DNA from: Isoetes taiwanensis | Taxonomy: Eukaryota; Streptophyta; Lycopodiopsida; Isoetales; Isoetaceae | DNA length: 64,000 nt | Assembly: GCA_021234155.1 (NCBI GenBank) | Contig: JAJEKV010000124.1 | Coordinates: 1,054,001 to 1,118,000, forward strand | Reading direction: 5' to 3' | In this document: in pieces, positions 12,770 through 23,799 of the stretch | How positions within the stretch are numbered: the first letter of the stretch is position 1 | Layout of the letters: each line of letters begins with the position of its first letter | Position numbers and translations under genes: made by a program | The notes under the pieces: generated by a model | Told to the model about the DNA's origin: nothing | What the model saw: only the letters and a program-made list of their open reading frames with translations | The model's database searches: none

Positions 12770-13204
12770 CTACAACAGATTTGGGGTTTTATCCATGGCC
12801 TGAAAGAATGTTATGCAATTATTCTTCTGTGCCAATATATAACCCACGACGCTTGCTCCTGAATGTGTAATGCAAGTGTACCCATTCGAGTTTCGGAAGG
12901 CCTTTGCGCCATTCATAATTTTAAGATTGCAAATGGTGCAAAGCTCCAATAATTTGTGGCCTAAAGCATTCATTTCTTCATCAGCAGGATTTTGAGAATA
13001 AATCTCTTCATGGATTTCATCTAGAAGCAAATCTTGTAGATTTTCAAAACTAGCAACTTGCATGTTGCTAGTATGAGCATTGAGATCTCCTGTGATTATG
13101 ATTTCGCCAAGGTCTCTAATACCTATTATATCTGAGCATAAACTGTGAAACACATCATTGTGATCAATTTTTTTCTTTGTAAATCTTTGCATGGAGCAGT
13201 GCAA
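12770..13204 (-). pseudogene. LINE apurinic-type endonuclease domain
   Basis: 144-residue minus-strand frame with the EEP endonuclease signatures EIIITGDLNAHT (near residues 34-45), GHKLLELCTICNLKIMNG and YTCITHSGASVVGYIL. The usual final motif is S-x-V-D-Y; here the Asp is Gly (SVVGY), so a catalytic or metal-site residue is lost. It sits between ORF1 (upstream on the minus strand) and the RT pieces, in the normal LINE order. Confidence 0.75.
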
Positions 13205-13563
13205 AATAGAAAGTTGCTATAAATAGCAGTTTGCTTCCATTTAATATAAGCCATATATATTGCTTCATTTCATCTACTAAATGCATGGTAACATTTTTGC
13301 CAAATCAGTTTTTACACATGCAGCAAGGCCTCCATGACCCCTCCCAGCATCTTTGTTCTTGTGATTCTAGGCATTTCCTGCTAATGTGAACCCACACAAT
13401 TCGGGAAGTGAATTAGCTTGATGTTGCCATGTTTCCACAATCAAAATCAAGTCAGTTGTTTTCCAAGTCTCAATTGAAGCGTCAAAGCGAGCTTGGCATG
13501 CACCATGTACATTCCACACCAAGATCTTCAAGGCCCTGATTTCCTATGCTTTTTTTCGCTTTG

Positions 13564-14259
13564 TTATAATTGCTTTCCTCCCTGATCTAAGTATGCAATG
13601 AAGCCGAGGTCTCTTACCTCATTGACTTTTGCCCATTCCGTCCATCTAGCATCTAATTGGGCTGGAGTTAGATCATTATCCAACCAGAACCCTTTAATCC
13701 CTTTTAGAGCGATCCTGTTGTACAGCAACCTATCTTTGGCCTCGGCACTACGAAATTTCATAAGGATCGGCCTATTGTGTCCTGGCTTCCCCAAGCATCT
13801 ACCATTAATGAATTGCAGCTCAAACAAGTGCATTGTGTCCGTGAAAAATTGATCAAGCACCCCCTGTAAATTTTCAGTTTCAGAGATGCCTGTAATCTTC
13901 AGATTTCTTGTCCTGACCAATTTCTCCTACTTCTCTAAAGATACAATCGCCTGATGGATGAGCATCTGTGATTGTGTAGTTTCTGCTACTATGTTTGCAA
14001 TTTTCATATGCATCTCTTCCAGCTGTTGTTCAGAAGGTTTTTTGTATAGAAGATCATGGAGCTCTTGGTTCTGAGCATGTTTGAGGATCTCTGAATTTAA
14101 TTGTACTAAATTCTCTACTAGATGCTTGATAGTGCCTATGTCTCTTTGCATTTCTTTCATCGCTGCAAGAATAGAGGATGAATCCCCATCATATTCCACT
14201 TCCATTTCGGAAGGTTTCTTCTTTCTAGACATCTGGTCGGGGCTCTCCAATGGCACCAC
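13564..14259 (-). pseudogene. LINE ORF1 protein with one in-frame stop
   Basis: Two segments, 14259-13927 and 13920-13564, are in the same frame and separated by one TAG. The first is a coiled-coil-prone, Gln/Glu-rich segment (KEMQRDIGTIKHLVENLVQ). The second has an RRM-like nucleic-acid-binding block (LKITGISETENLQGVLDQFF) followed by NRPILMKFRSAEAKDRLL and LTPAQLDARWTEWAKV, as in L1-type ORF1 proteins, which chaperone the element RNA. The conserved coding on both sides of the stop indicates a recent nonsense mutation. Confidence 0.75.
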
Positions 14260-14299
14260 TGGCCAAGGGCCTCATGGCACTGACAAAAGCGCCTAAAAA

Positions 14300-16090
14300 A
14301 CCCAAGTATGTGAAAGCTACGAGAGCTATTTAGATGATGCTACCACATGATGCAAAAAATTAGTAGATTATAGCTTCTGCTACGTGCTTTTTAATTCACT
14401 ACTTTGCATTGAATGCTAATTTAGCCATTGGATTCATCTCATTTTTATTTTCACAGTAATATATTGATGCATCCAGGAAATCTGAACCACAATTGACCAC
14501 TAACAATAGACGAATAGAAAATCAATGTTGACAACAAAAATCTTACAAGTTCACATCAAAAAACTGATTAGCTTGACGTGTCAAAGTCATGCGAGGATTC
14601 AATTCAAATGTGAGAAAATCCAACAGAAAAATCCACAAAAAACTAGAATCCAATTTAAAGTAGGAGACATTTACAGTCCACTGTGTTGCCCATTTTTGGC
14701 AACATGGACCAGCATTGTGCTATAGAAGATCATGTGAGTATCCTACCTTGAAGTTTGGAAGACACTTGTCAGAGTTTGGAAGACAACATGGACTAGCATT
14801 TATGTATCAGAACTTTTGTTTCATTTATATTTCCTCTAAGGAAAAGTTCCAGGCTATTGTGATCCCATTAGAGTTTGGAAGACATTTGACCAAGATTGGA
14901 AGGCATTGGGGACCTCATTTTATAGCCTAGTCTTTTCCTTGAGGTAAAGCACCTTTCTAGTCACATTCCCATTTGTTTAACATTTTCCCTTTGATTTGAA
15001 GACCAGGCAAAGGCTATAGCAAGTTTATCAAGTAGTCACAAGGCATTTTACCAAAGTTCAACCTTATGAAGCTTACTTGAGTTACATTATTAGTTATGAA
15101 GCACCTTTCTAGTTACATTCTCATGTGAGTCAGACACATGAGAATACCATCTTGGAAGTGAAATTTGCTCTTATTCTAGCCTTGAAGTTTGGAAGACCCT
15201 TATAGAAGTTTGGAAGACCCTTAGGTTTTTGAGCAAACTTATTTTCACTATGAGGTATGATTTGAGCTTTAGAAACAATATGTGATAACATCAAGTGCTA
15301 CAGAGGTACCCATTTTTTCTCCATTCCATTCATCTTATATCCACCTTTTTATATCCCAAGAGCCTTCATAAAACCTTTCTTTCACCATTTTTTCCACCTT
15401 TGAGTCCTTTTCTCATCATTCCACTACCCATTTTTTATTGATCCTACCTTCATTTGAGAATTGCCCCCTAAAGATCTTGAAAATTGAAAAAGGCAAGAAA
15501 ACTCTATTTTCACCCTCATTTCATCTTCCTAAACCCTATTATAGCCTATTTGCACCTTTTCCCCTTTTTTTTCCATGATTTTTTCACCATCCCCAAGTTG
15601 CAGTATTCATTGACCATGGGTCAAAAGGGGCCAAAAATTGAAATGTTTCAGCTCGACCTAAAATTTCTCTAGATGGAAAGCTTGTCAAAAAAGAGCTAAT
15701 TTGGTTTTTTTAAATTTTGAAAAAACCCTTGTAAAGGCCTTCAAATTTGGATTCTTGGGATGCGTGCCATAAAAAATAAAAAACCTATTCTAGCCTATCT
15801 ACCCTATCTATTTCCACATCATCTCCACATTGTTTCCACATCAACCCCCCCATTCTCATTTCCATCTCATTTCCACATGGCAGCAGGGCGTGGGGGCCAC
15901 CTCTGCGTGGCACGCAAGGTTATTAGACACGCCAGTATTATTCCTTATATACAGAAGCTGCCAAAACCTTTTCGGCCTGTGGGATATATAACGGTTAAGA
16001 ATTTTTCGACGAACCCTAAAAAATAGGGGAAACTGCTAAATCCGGCCAATTCGTGCCTAAATCTGATTGAAGCCCGCCAAATTTCACCCG
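14300..16090. other. Interior of the putative LTR element, no gene seen
   Basis: No recognisable gag, protease, integrase or RNase H remains. A loosely repeated GTTTGGAAGAC motif occurs at about 14751, 14775, 14872, 15187 and 15207. Pyrimidine-rich stretches fill 15300-15880. The internal region either belonged to a non-autonomous element or has decayed. Confidence 0.45.
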
Positions 16091-16093
16091 AAA

Positions 16094-17271
16094 TTACCTC
16101 CTGAACCTTTTCCGAGACCTTGGGGATCCTCTGTGGCACTTGATCCGGGAAGAATTGCTCAAATTTGGCCTTAAATCACTCGGCCGAGCTAGTTTATGGA
16201 CAGAACAGTTCTTAAACCAGCAATGCAGATCAAATCGACGCGTCCCCTCAGAGATAGACCTCTGTGATCTTGGCGCATTGAATATTTTGTTATTATCTCG
16301 CTCTACTCTGCTCAGATTTTGCTCTGCTCTGCTCGAAATTGAAGATCTGACCTGGTGTGACCTGTTCGACATTGAGGCACTTCAACTGCAACTCAAATAA
16401 TCATTTCATTTTGCTTCATGGGTAGTTTTGAGGCTCTCTAGAGGTTCAGACAGCCCTGAAAATTGCTCTCAAGCACTATTATTTTTCAAACTTTGGTAAT
16501 ACCTTTTTGACACTATCAAATTTTCTGTATCACATTGCTATAATGCATAGTCTTTGCCTGGAAAATTATTGTCATCATTGTTCATTCATCTTTTGTAACT
16601 CTGCATTGTTTTTTTAAAGCTTAAAACTAAATACAAAGCCAAAAATATTTATTCCAAGTTATGTCCCCTTCAGGTAGTTGCATTTCATCTTTGTAAAGAT
16701 CTTAGAAGTCTATATATTCAGAGAAAACATATAAAAAGACTTTTTTTCATAACTGTTACAGAGTTTGTTTTTTTATATAGTTTTGGCTACTAAAACAAAA
16801 AAAGTAAATCATCCTTTGCTATTTAAACCTTATGCACATGGTCTAGAGGCTATTCTGAAGCTGCCTGCACAGATCCCAACCCAAAATTCCTTATCAAACT
16901 CCATCTGCAAATTTTGGCTCTCTGTTTTGGCACTGGCCAACTTTTTGACCTAACTTTGACCTCGATTTTCTTGACCTTCCTTTATTCAAATCAAGCCAAA
17001 TTTTCACCAAAAGTTTCCTCTGTTTGTTTCCATCTATACCATCAATCAGATCTCAAAAATCTCATAGGGTTTGTCTGCAAGGTCAGATTTTGCTCTGACA
17101 GTTTTTTCAGTTTCAGTGACTTCAGTGATTTTGAGAAAACCAGCACTTTAAAATCAATTTTTTTTTGTTTCATATGATAAGGATTGATCACCCTAAGTGA
17201 TCTGGAGGTTCTAACCACTTTGTTTGAGCTTCCTTTGAGGTTAGACTAAAGTTCCAGGTTTTAGGCTAACA
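16094..17271 (-). repeat. Right ~1.17 kb direct repeat, probable 5' LTR
   Basis: Partner of 9784-10955 in the same orientation. Shared landmarks are CCTTTTCCGA, GTCCCCTCAGAGATAGACCT, TCTGTTTTGGCACTGGCCAA, GATCACCCTAAGTGATCTGG and the terminal GGCTAACA. The minus strand would start here. The DNA just inside (left of 16094) does not offer a clear TGG-type primer site. Short minus and plus frames inside are LTR sequence, not genes. Confidence 0.6.
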
Positions 17272-17393
17272 CACTGCCCGGAGTAGACATGCCAAAGTCA
17301 AAGATCATTATTTTTCTTCATTGCAACAAATGTTAACTTCATGCCTACATACAATTTATAACTAAATATTACAGCAAATCCTTGACCATATCT

Positions 17394-18134
17394 TCAAGGA
17401 TCTGCATTTGGCTTGAGTTGTCCCTTTCCAATGGCACCACCTCTTACAACCAAGTGCTTCCTCCCTACAAAAATCATCTCTTCAATAGACACATTCTTTG
17501 TCTCAGCCAAGAGAAAGTAGATAGTATCATAGATGCTTGGAAGCTCTCGTAACAATATTGTCACCATTTCATCATCACCAATAGGCGAACCTGTGGCTGC
17601 TAGTTGCTGTTGCAAAGAATTGTATTCACTTACAAAAGTCACAACATTGCTACCTGTAAGTCGCAAATCCAAGAGCTTGTTGCGCAGGAACACCATAGTT
17701 GATTTGTGCTTGTCTCCATAGATGTCCTCCAAAAAATCCCAGATCTCCTTCGAAGTCTTGCAATCTAATACAATTGGGGCCAGATTATCACTGAGGCATT
17801 TTTGAAGTATAACTCTTGATCTTGCATCTCGAATCTCCCACTTAGTTGCTGTATCCGCATCAGCTGGCCTTACTTCACTGTCATCCACTATCTTTATCAA
17901 ATCTCTCTCCAGCAATAGAGATTTGACTCTTATCTTCCATATATAAAATCTATCCCCACTTTTCCACCGTAATTGGAGAAGCAATCTGATAGCTCGCAGC
18001 AGCCATGTTTCTTTCCTAAATAAAAAATTTACTGCTTGTAAATCTACCCATAATCCATTTCGTTTTCCTAAAGGATGCTTGCTTCTCAAGGAGAACACGA
18101 AAATCGCTGCTCCCACTGAATCCCTAAATTTCAA
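17394..18134 (-). pseudogene. Ty1/copia Gag (UBN2-type) fragment
   Basis: Continuous 246-codon minus-strand frame. The second half is the classical copia Gag block: VILQKCLSDNLAPIVLDCKT, KEIWDFLEDIYGDKHKS, FLRNKLLDLRLTGSNVVTFV, LQQQLAATGSPIGDDEMVT and LLRELPSIYD. These form the capsid that packages element RNA. The zinc knuckle, protease and polymerase are missing because the element is cut off at about 17390, close to the end of the right direct repeat. The frame begins just inside the primer-binding site, as expected. Confidence 0.85.
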
Positions 18135-18179
18135 AGTTTACTGCCAGGCCTTGGATCGCTGCCGAAAATAAGCCCGAAG

Positions 18180-18191
18180 CCTCTCATACCA
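18180..18191 (-). other. Copia primer-binding site
   Basis: On the minus strand TGGTATGAGAGG lies immediately after the LTR end CTAACA. It matches the plant copia initiator-Met tRNA site TGGTATCAGAGC except at two positions. Confidence 0.75.
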
Positions 18192-18415
18192 TGTTAGATT
18201 TGGGGAACACAGAAGAGGTAAGACAATAAGAATAGATTGGACTAATCTGGTGAGAATAGCCCTCACCGTAGCATTACAGATATATGCCTCCAAGAGGCGT
18301 AAACAGACACAGGCGCAACCCATAACCAAGAGTCACGATTGTGGCTCTTGGGCTGGATCAGTGAGGTGTGCATGCAATGCCACCTGGATATGCCACGTGG
18401 GCATATAATTTAACA
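18192..18415 (-). repeat. Copia 5' LTR, 224 bp
   Basis: Bounded by TGTTAG at the left and TTTAACA at the right on the plus strand, so the minus strand begins TGTTAAAT and ends CTAACA with TG..CA termini. It directly abuts the primer-binding site and Gag. The partner LTR is not in the window. Confidence 0.65.
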
Positions 18416-18419
18416 AGAT

Positions 18420-19640
18420 TTGCAGTTTACACCATGCAGAGCAAAGGGATCTAAGGTGCCATTTTTGGTACTAAAAAAGAAGCCACGACCGATCTTGCCT
18501 TGTTGCTCCGCTTGCAACAGGTGATATTCCAATGGCAGCAATTACGGCTATGGTCTGAGATCTTACATAGCTTTGCTCAAGGAACCGAGGGATGGCTTGC
18601 AGAGCAAGAAATTGTATAGAGACAGATATTGATTGCAGAGCAAGAAAAGGGGAACCACGTATCAGCTTCAGGACACTTCAAACAAAATTAATTGCAAACG
18701 AAATTGAAACTGCATTAGATATGAGTGGCAATGTAATATTATGAAAGTTTGAGATGGATGTAAGAAGCAATGTTGATCATGCATTCGATCACAGAAAAGA
18801 ATTGCATACTTTTTGCCTCCTCATTCCCTTTCCTGTCATACTTATTGACACGACTAAGTCCCTCATAGCATTCTCTCAAGGGTAAAAATATAGCGAGCAC
18901 AACAACATAAGCACCTTCCACCTCAGCCCCAAGTCTCCTCTACTCCTAGTTAGGCTATGATATGCACAAACCATATTATGGTGAGCGTAGTGGACTATAT
19001 AGTATGTCAAGTCATTAGATAGGGAGCATGTATATATCAAACAGTGACATGTTTAAACCACGAGTATATTCGTGACGTATCCGGGTCTTTGACATGTTAT
19101 AGCCACATCACAGAAACAAAGGGGAAAAAACACGCCGTTTTTGTGGACTTAGGGTGTATCCCCATCAGGCCAGCACTACCAATTTTGCGCAGCAATTTCA
19201 CGATCCCAGTTACCATTTTTTGAGGCCACCATTCCCATTGCACCTGTAATGACGAATGAAATCAAATCAGAAAGAAGACAAACAAAATCAGGAAGAGGAC
19301 AAAGGAAATCTTGCTACAGGACGAACCTAGTTTTGATTTAGGGTATTCAGAAGCTTTCGAATCCATCTGAATCAGAATTCCAGGCCGATGCCATATTAGC
19401 AAAATCCAACTCCAGTTGCAAAATGAGAATGCGAGAAATTGCAAGCTATCATAGTTATGGGCCCATTTTGGGAGTAATGGGGATTAGCGGGTTTTTTGGG
19501 ATTTAGTGCTGGCTTAAACATGCCCACATCATGGTTCGAAAATAGGGGAGTTCCTCCCCTAAAAATCCGCCCATTTGTGTTAAATTCCTGTCATGCTAAA
19601 AATTTTCCGGCAATTTTTCGGCATAATACACTAAAATAAA
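18420..19640. other. No supported gene
   Basis: Short minus-strand frames at 18739-18921 and 19262-19444 have no recognisable content. AT-rich flank between the copia remnant and the minisatellite. Confidence 0.5.
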
Positions 19641-19749
19641 AACATTTCTGCATAATACACTAACAAATACACTAATGTATATTTTTGGGTTGCCCATGGA
19701 TATGTGGTTGGTGTGGTTAGTGATTGCTTGTGGTGTGTGGTGCCTATTA

Positions 19750-20260
19750 ATGCTGTGATATATGATATGTGCTGCCTAGTGTGGTGAGGCACGTGGTGTA
19801 AAATAAATGTTGTAAATATATGCTTTGTGGTGCCTAGTGTGGTGAATAACATGGTGTAAAATACATGCTGTAATATATGCTATGTGGTGCCTAGTGTGGT
19901 GAAAAATATGGTGTAAAATAAATGCTCTAAATATACGCTTTGTGGTGCCTAGTGTGGTGAACAACATGGTGTAAAATAAATGCTGTAATATATGCTATGT
20001 GGTGCCTAGTGTGGTGAATAACATGGTGTAAAATAAATCTTTGTAGTATATTCTATGTGGTTGCCTAGTGTGGTGAAAAATATGGTGTAAAATAAATGAT
20101 GTAATATATGCTATGTGGTGCCTAGTGTGGTGAACAATATGGTGTCTGATAAATTATGTAATATATGCTTTGTGGTGCCTAGTGTGGTGAATAACGGTGT
20201 AAGATGAATGTCCGTAATATATGCTATGTGGTGCCTAGTGTGGTGGAAAATGTAGTGTGC
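19750..20260. repeat. Minisatellite of ~60 bp carrying GTGGTGAA
   Basis: About nine imperfect units, each with GTGGTGCCTAGTGTGGTGAA, then a GGTGTAAAATAAATG segment and an AATATATGCTATG spacer. Units recur near 19765, 19830, 19886, 19944, 20004, 20065, 20118, 20176 and 20234. The core GTGGTGAA occurs in the opposite orientation (TTCACCAC) on the far side of the transposase at 22380-22470, so I read the array as one subterminal end of that transposon. Minus-strand frames across the array are by-products of the repeat. Confidence 0.8.
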
Positions 20261-20399
20261 AATAAATATCTTGATCACCTTGTTATCTTCCTTGCGGTTG
20301 CAATTGTTCAGGAAATTCAAGGCGGAACATCCTAGTGTTATGATCAAACGAGGAGGATGTTTGAAAAGCTGAAACCATGGTTTATTGTAAAATTAAAGG

Positions 20400-22186
20400 A
20401 CTTCAATAGTTGCTCATCAGATATACCATGTTAGAATGCGGATGCTAATAGATGGCTTCAATAGTATGAGAACTAAGCACCCAAAAAGTCTGCAATGCAC
20501 TTGTCAACTTTGCTTGGTCGGACATATATGGTGAATGCGGTGCCCCCTCAATACAAAATAAGTAGCACAGGAAGTCTGTGGCAGGGAATTTTATGTGAGA
20601 AAACTACTAGCTTCCAACCTTACCATAAGAGGGAATTGCATTCTGGGTGAGTGTAAAGAGTGTGGGATTAAGAAGTTCCCTATCTGCCCACATGAACAAT
20701 CTAGTGATAGTGGCATGGTGAAGTGGGAATACCTAGACTATGAAAAAAATGTATTCAGAGATGGCAGCAAGAAGTCTAAGCTAGTTCACCAACACAATGA
20801 AACTGCAAGTCTTCCACTGGTGAACAAAATGTTGGAGAAGCTTCCAAAATTTCCTTTACACAACTTCAGATATAAGTGGCAGGCAGGCCAGTACAAAGAA
20901 CTCCTTGATAACTTGCCTGGAGATGCTTACCTATCCGTGGTTGACTTCAGAAGAGAATTATACTTTTAAGGAGCGAGAATGAAGTTCAGTCCATGCTTGT
21001 TGGGTCAACAACCGTGATAACTATATTTGTTTAAATAACCTATCGGGTTGATCCGAGAGCAGACACCACCATTGAGAAAGAAACACACTACTATGTGTCC
21101 TGATGATAGGGAACATGACACACTTTTGTTCAACATTGTTTTATGAAACATTTTGAGTACTTAAAGCGAAAGGCAATGTCCCCAAACAAAGACTATGTAT
21201 TTTCGGATGGTCTTTGCATCACAATTCAAAGCAACCGATCATTTTATTTTGTTGGAAGGTACGGTTGTGTGATACAGAGGTCAACATGATGTGGAACTTT
21301 TTGGATCAAACCATGGAAAAGGTGAACATGATGGGAAGGCAAAGCAGAATTGAAAAGATGGATACGAGGTCTGACTTTAAACATCCCGACATTAAACTAG
21401 ATAATGCCCATGATGTGGTGAAAATTGCAGAGAAACAATTTCAATGTGGTACATCCGAGTGGACTGAAAATGGAAGAAAAGTTCTGAGATACTTAAGGGA
21501 AATAAAACCCGAGGATATCAACAGAAAAAAAGGCTTGGGGTGCGAGACAATTCCGAAACCGAGGCAAATTCATTCATCCATGGATTCAAGACAGAAATCC
21601 AACACGACCTACATACCGAAAAGCTATCATGTTTTTGCAAAGAATTGTTTGGATGGAAAATGGGACATGTGTGAGAACAAATTGTATGTAGATGAATGGG
21701 ACCTTGTAGTCATTGAACCATCCTCCAATGTTCATGCGGATGTGGAAGAGACCCGCAAGTCTACCAGGCCACTATACTCAACCTTGGCAAATGTACTTGC
21801 AGAAGCACTTAGAGAAGGAGACAAATTTTGCGGTTCTTTGCACCTAAAGGGAACGAGGAGGATTACGTGTTTTGGATGTTGCTATGCACCAAGCCAAAAT
21901 TTGAAGTTGAAAATGACTTCAAGCGAGCGGAAACTTGTTTATGAGAGGTGAAACCGTTGTGGAGGGCATTTACTATAGAAAGAAGCCTCGGTCAAAGGTG
22001 ATGTATGAGTTGTTGACAAACGAGCCAAAGTCACTTGTATTCTCTACTCAAATTTGTGCTATTCGAGTTCCCATCAAGAAAGGTGCTCGAACTGTTTACA
22101 GGCTAGACCAGGCGGATGAGGAAAAGATTCTAGAAAACTTGCCCGAGGTCTTATCTGATGAAGATAGCATGTCTGATGAAGAATAG
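20400..22186 (+). pseudogene. DDE-type transposase, frameshifted
   Basis: Three plus-strand blocks form one decayed transposase. 20595-20969: a Cys pair block (GECKECGIKKFPICPHE), then KFPLHNFRYKWQAGQYKELL and the first acidic motif VVDF. About 21150-21260 in shifted frames: EYLKRKAMSPNKDYVFSDG, the second acidic motif, and SQFKATDHFILL. 21214-21951: a degenerate counterpart of the HGKGxxDG block near 21290-21340, then YHVFAKNCLDGKWDMCENKL with VDEW. 21935-22186 ends with an acidic tail (SDEDSMSDEE). The order VDF ... FSDGxxSQFK ... HGKG ... NCL.G...C.N matches a transposase family I know from invertebrate repeats, whose superfamily name I cannot assign. At least three frame changes make it non-functional. 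GTGGTGAA arrays on both sides are the likely binding sites. Confidence 0.6.
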
Positions 22187-22376
22187 CTGAACACATTCTT
22201 ACAGGTTAGGAAATGATTCAGAAATTTTGAATATGTTGTTGTGTCTTGCCTTGTTTGGGAATAATATAAGAAACTCAATTCCATGCTCAATTGTATTTTG
22301 ATGTCCCTTGTTTCAATGTAATATGTTTGCTTCTGATGTAATATGTAATTGTATTTTGATGTCCCTGATGTAACAT

Positions 22377-22470
22377 GCCCCAGGTTCACCACATGTTTCA
22401 CCACAGGTTTCACCACATGTGTTTCACCACATGTGGTGACACATGTGTTTCACTACATGTTTCACCACGT
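22377..22470. repeat. TTCACCAC array
   Basis: At least seven TTCACCAC-type units (with a central CACCACATGTGGTGACACATGTG palindrome, 22422 onward) lie 190 bp downstream of the transposase. They are inverted with respect to the left minisatellite. Consistent with a subterminal repeat end. Confidence 0.7.
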
Positions 22471-23009
22471 GTTTCACTTTCTGTCTCTTCTCCCGAGACA
22501 GATAGATCCTTCTGAACAGCTTTTCTACTAAAATGCTTTCCTTTTCCTTAAATTCTCTCGGTCCCATCAATTCCTCTCATCATCCTTTGGCTGACAGCCG
22601 TACTCGAAAATCATTATGGGATGGCAAAAATTAATGACCTCGGGCAACCCAAAAGGTTCGAGATGCCATTCTTCTTGCTCCCGACCGAGTTTACAGTTTA
22701 TTACAGCAGTTCGGGAGCGAGGCGTTTCTGATTCTGATTTCTGATTGGGTGGGAAGCGGTTCTGGTTCTGACTTACAGCCTACTTCAGCAGACATGGCCA
22801 ACTTCACCTCTTGGATGCTTGCAAAAACGATGGAGTGCTTGGGAATGGGACAATGTGACCAAAGAAGAAGAGCCCATAATACCTAGGCGCGTCTTTGTCC
22901 CGATTTTCAGCCATGCGAGAATGGATGGACATGCTCGAACAACGAAATTACTCTATTCACGGATGAGAATATGACCACGAAATGCTGAAAACTCTCACCA
23001 GAGGTTGAA

Positions 23010-23384
23010 TTGTACACCACACTTCCGGACCTCTCAACTTACTCGCCTCCCACTGAAATTTTTACACACCAGCATCTTTGGCCCACTCCTCATACTATTG
23101 ACCAGGATCTGCAAAGGTTGAGACCTTTTCTGCTTAATGGCTACCAAGCCTTTACGCTAGACAGGTTCCTCTTTTGTTATGATAGGTTGTTTACAGAGGA
23201 CCAATTCCTTCACTTCAGGGATATATACTATCATCACAAGGCCTTGCAGGATGGACATGGAGAAGCTGCTATTCTGTTTGGTAACACTCCACCATTATGG
23301 TTTTTTGCTTTCCCTCCAGAATGGGAGCAAATAGGCTGGGAAGTTGACCCGGTGGCCACTGATCCACAAGGCGCCCAAAACTAA
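23010..23384 (+). CDS. Unknown 124-aa ORF, interrupted by insertion
   Basis: The frame begins MYTTLPDLSTYSPPTEIFT and contains an aromatic-rich body (LDRFLFCYDRLF, FFAFPPEWEQIGWEV). Its composition looks like a real protein, but I do not know the family. It ends just inside the putative inserted element that starts at 23376. A continuation may lie beyond 28106, where an acidic frame (VIIEDDEEELDPDLFL) ends in a stop at 28180. It lies 0.8 kb downstream of the transposase and may be an accessory gene of the same element. Confidence 0.4.
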   Translation: MYTTLPDLSTYSPPTEIFTHQHLWPTPHTIDQDLQRLRPFLLNGYQAFTLDRFLFCYDRLFTEDQFLHFRDIYYHHKALQDGHGEAAILFGNTPPLWFFAFPPEWEQIGWEVDPVATDPQGAQN

Positions 23385-23799
23385 ACTACTATTATAAACC
23401 AGTGCCAGATCATCTAAAAACCATGCATGATTTTATTTGATAGAAGAAAACCGCATATGATAGTGGTTTTGATGAGATCGATAGTGGTTATCAATGGTGG
23501 TTTTACATGTATAGTGGTTTGTTAAAACTAGTAGTGGTTTATGAGATTGTTTCATGCATACTATACTGGCTCATTAAAACTAGTAGTGGTTGAGTAAGAC
23601 CACTCTATGACTTCAAAATGGTCTAAAAGCTAGTTTTATTATTCCCACTATTATCCAATGTACATTGAATCAAATTGAAAAGGTTTTATTGTCATTTTAA
23701 GCCTGAGGGTTCTATGACCATACATGCATGGTGTGAGCAAAGCTTTAAATATCAACAACAACAATTTTCTTTATAAGTTTTGGGATCTTTTCTTATTTT

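Noticed and set aside
19750-20260. CRISPR-like array
   Set aside because: Units are directly adjacent imperfect minisatellite repeats without unique spacers, in plant DNA.
19631-20347. His-rich minus-strand ORFs
   Set aside because: Generated by the ~60-bp minisatellite.
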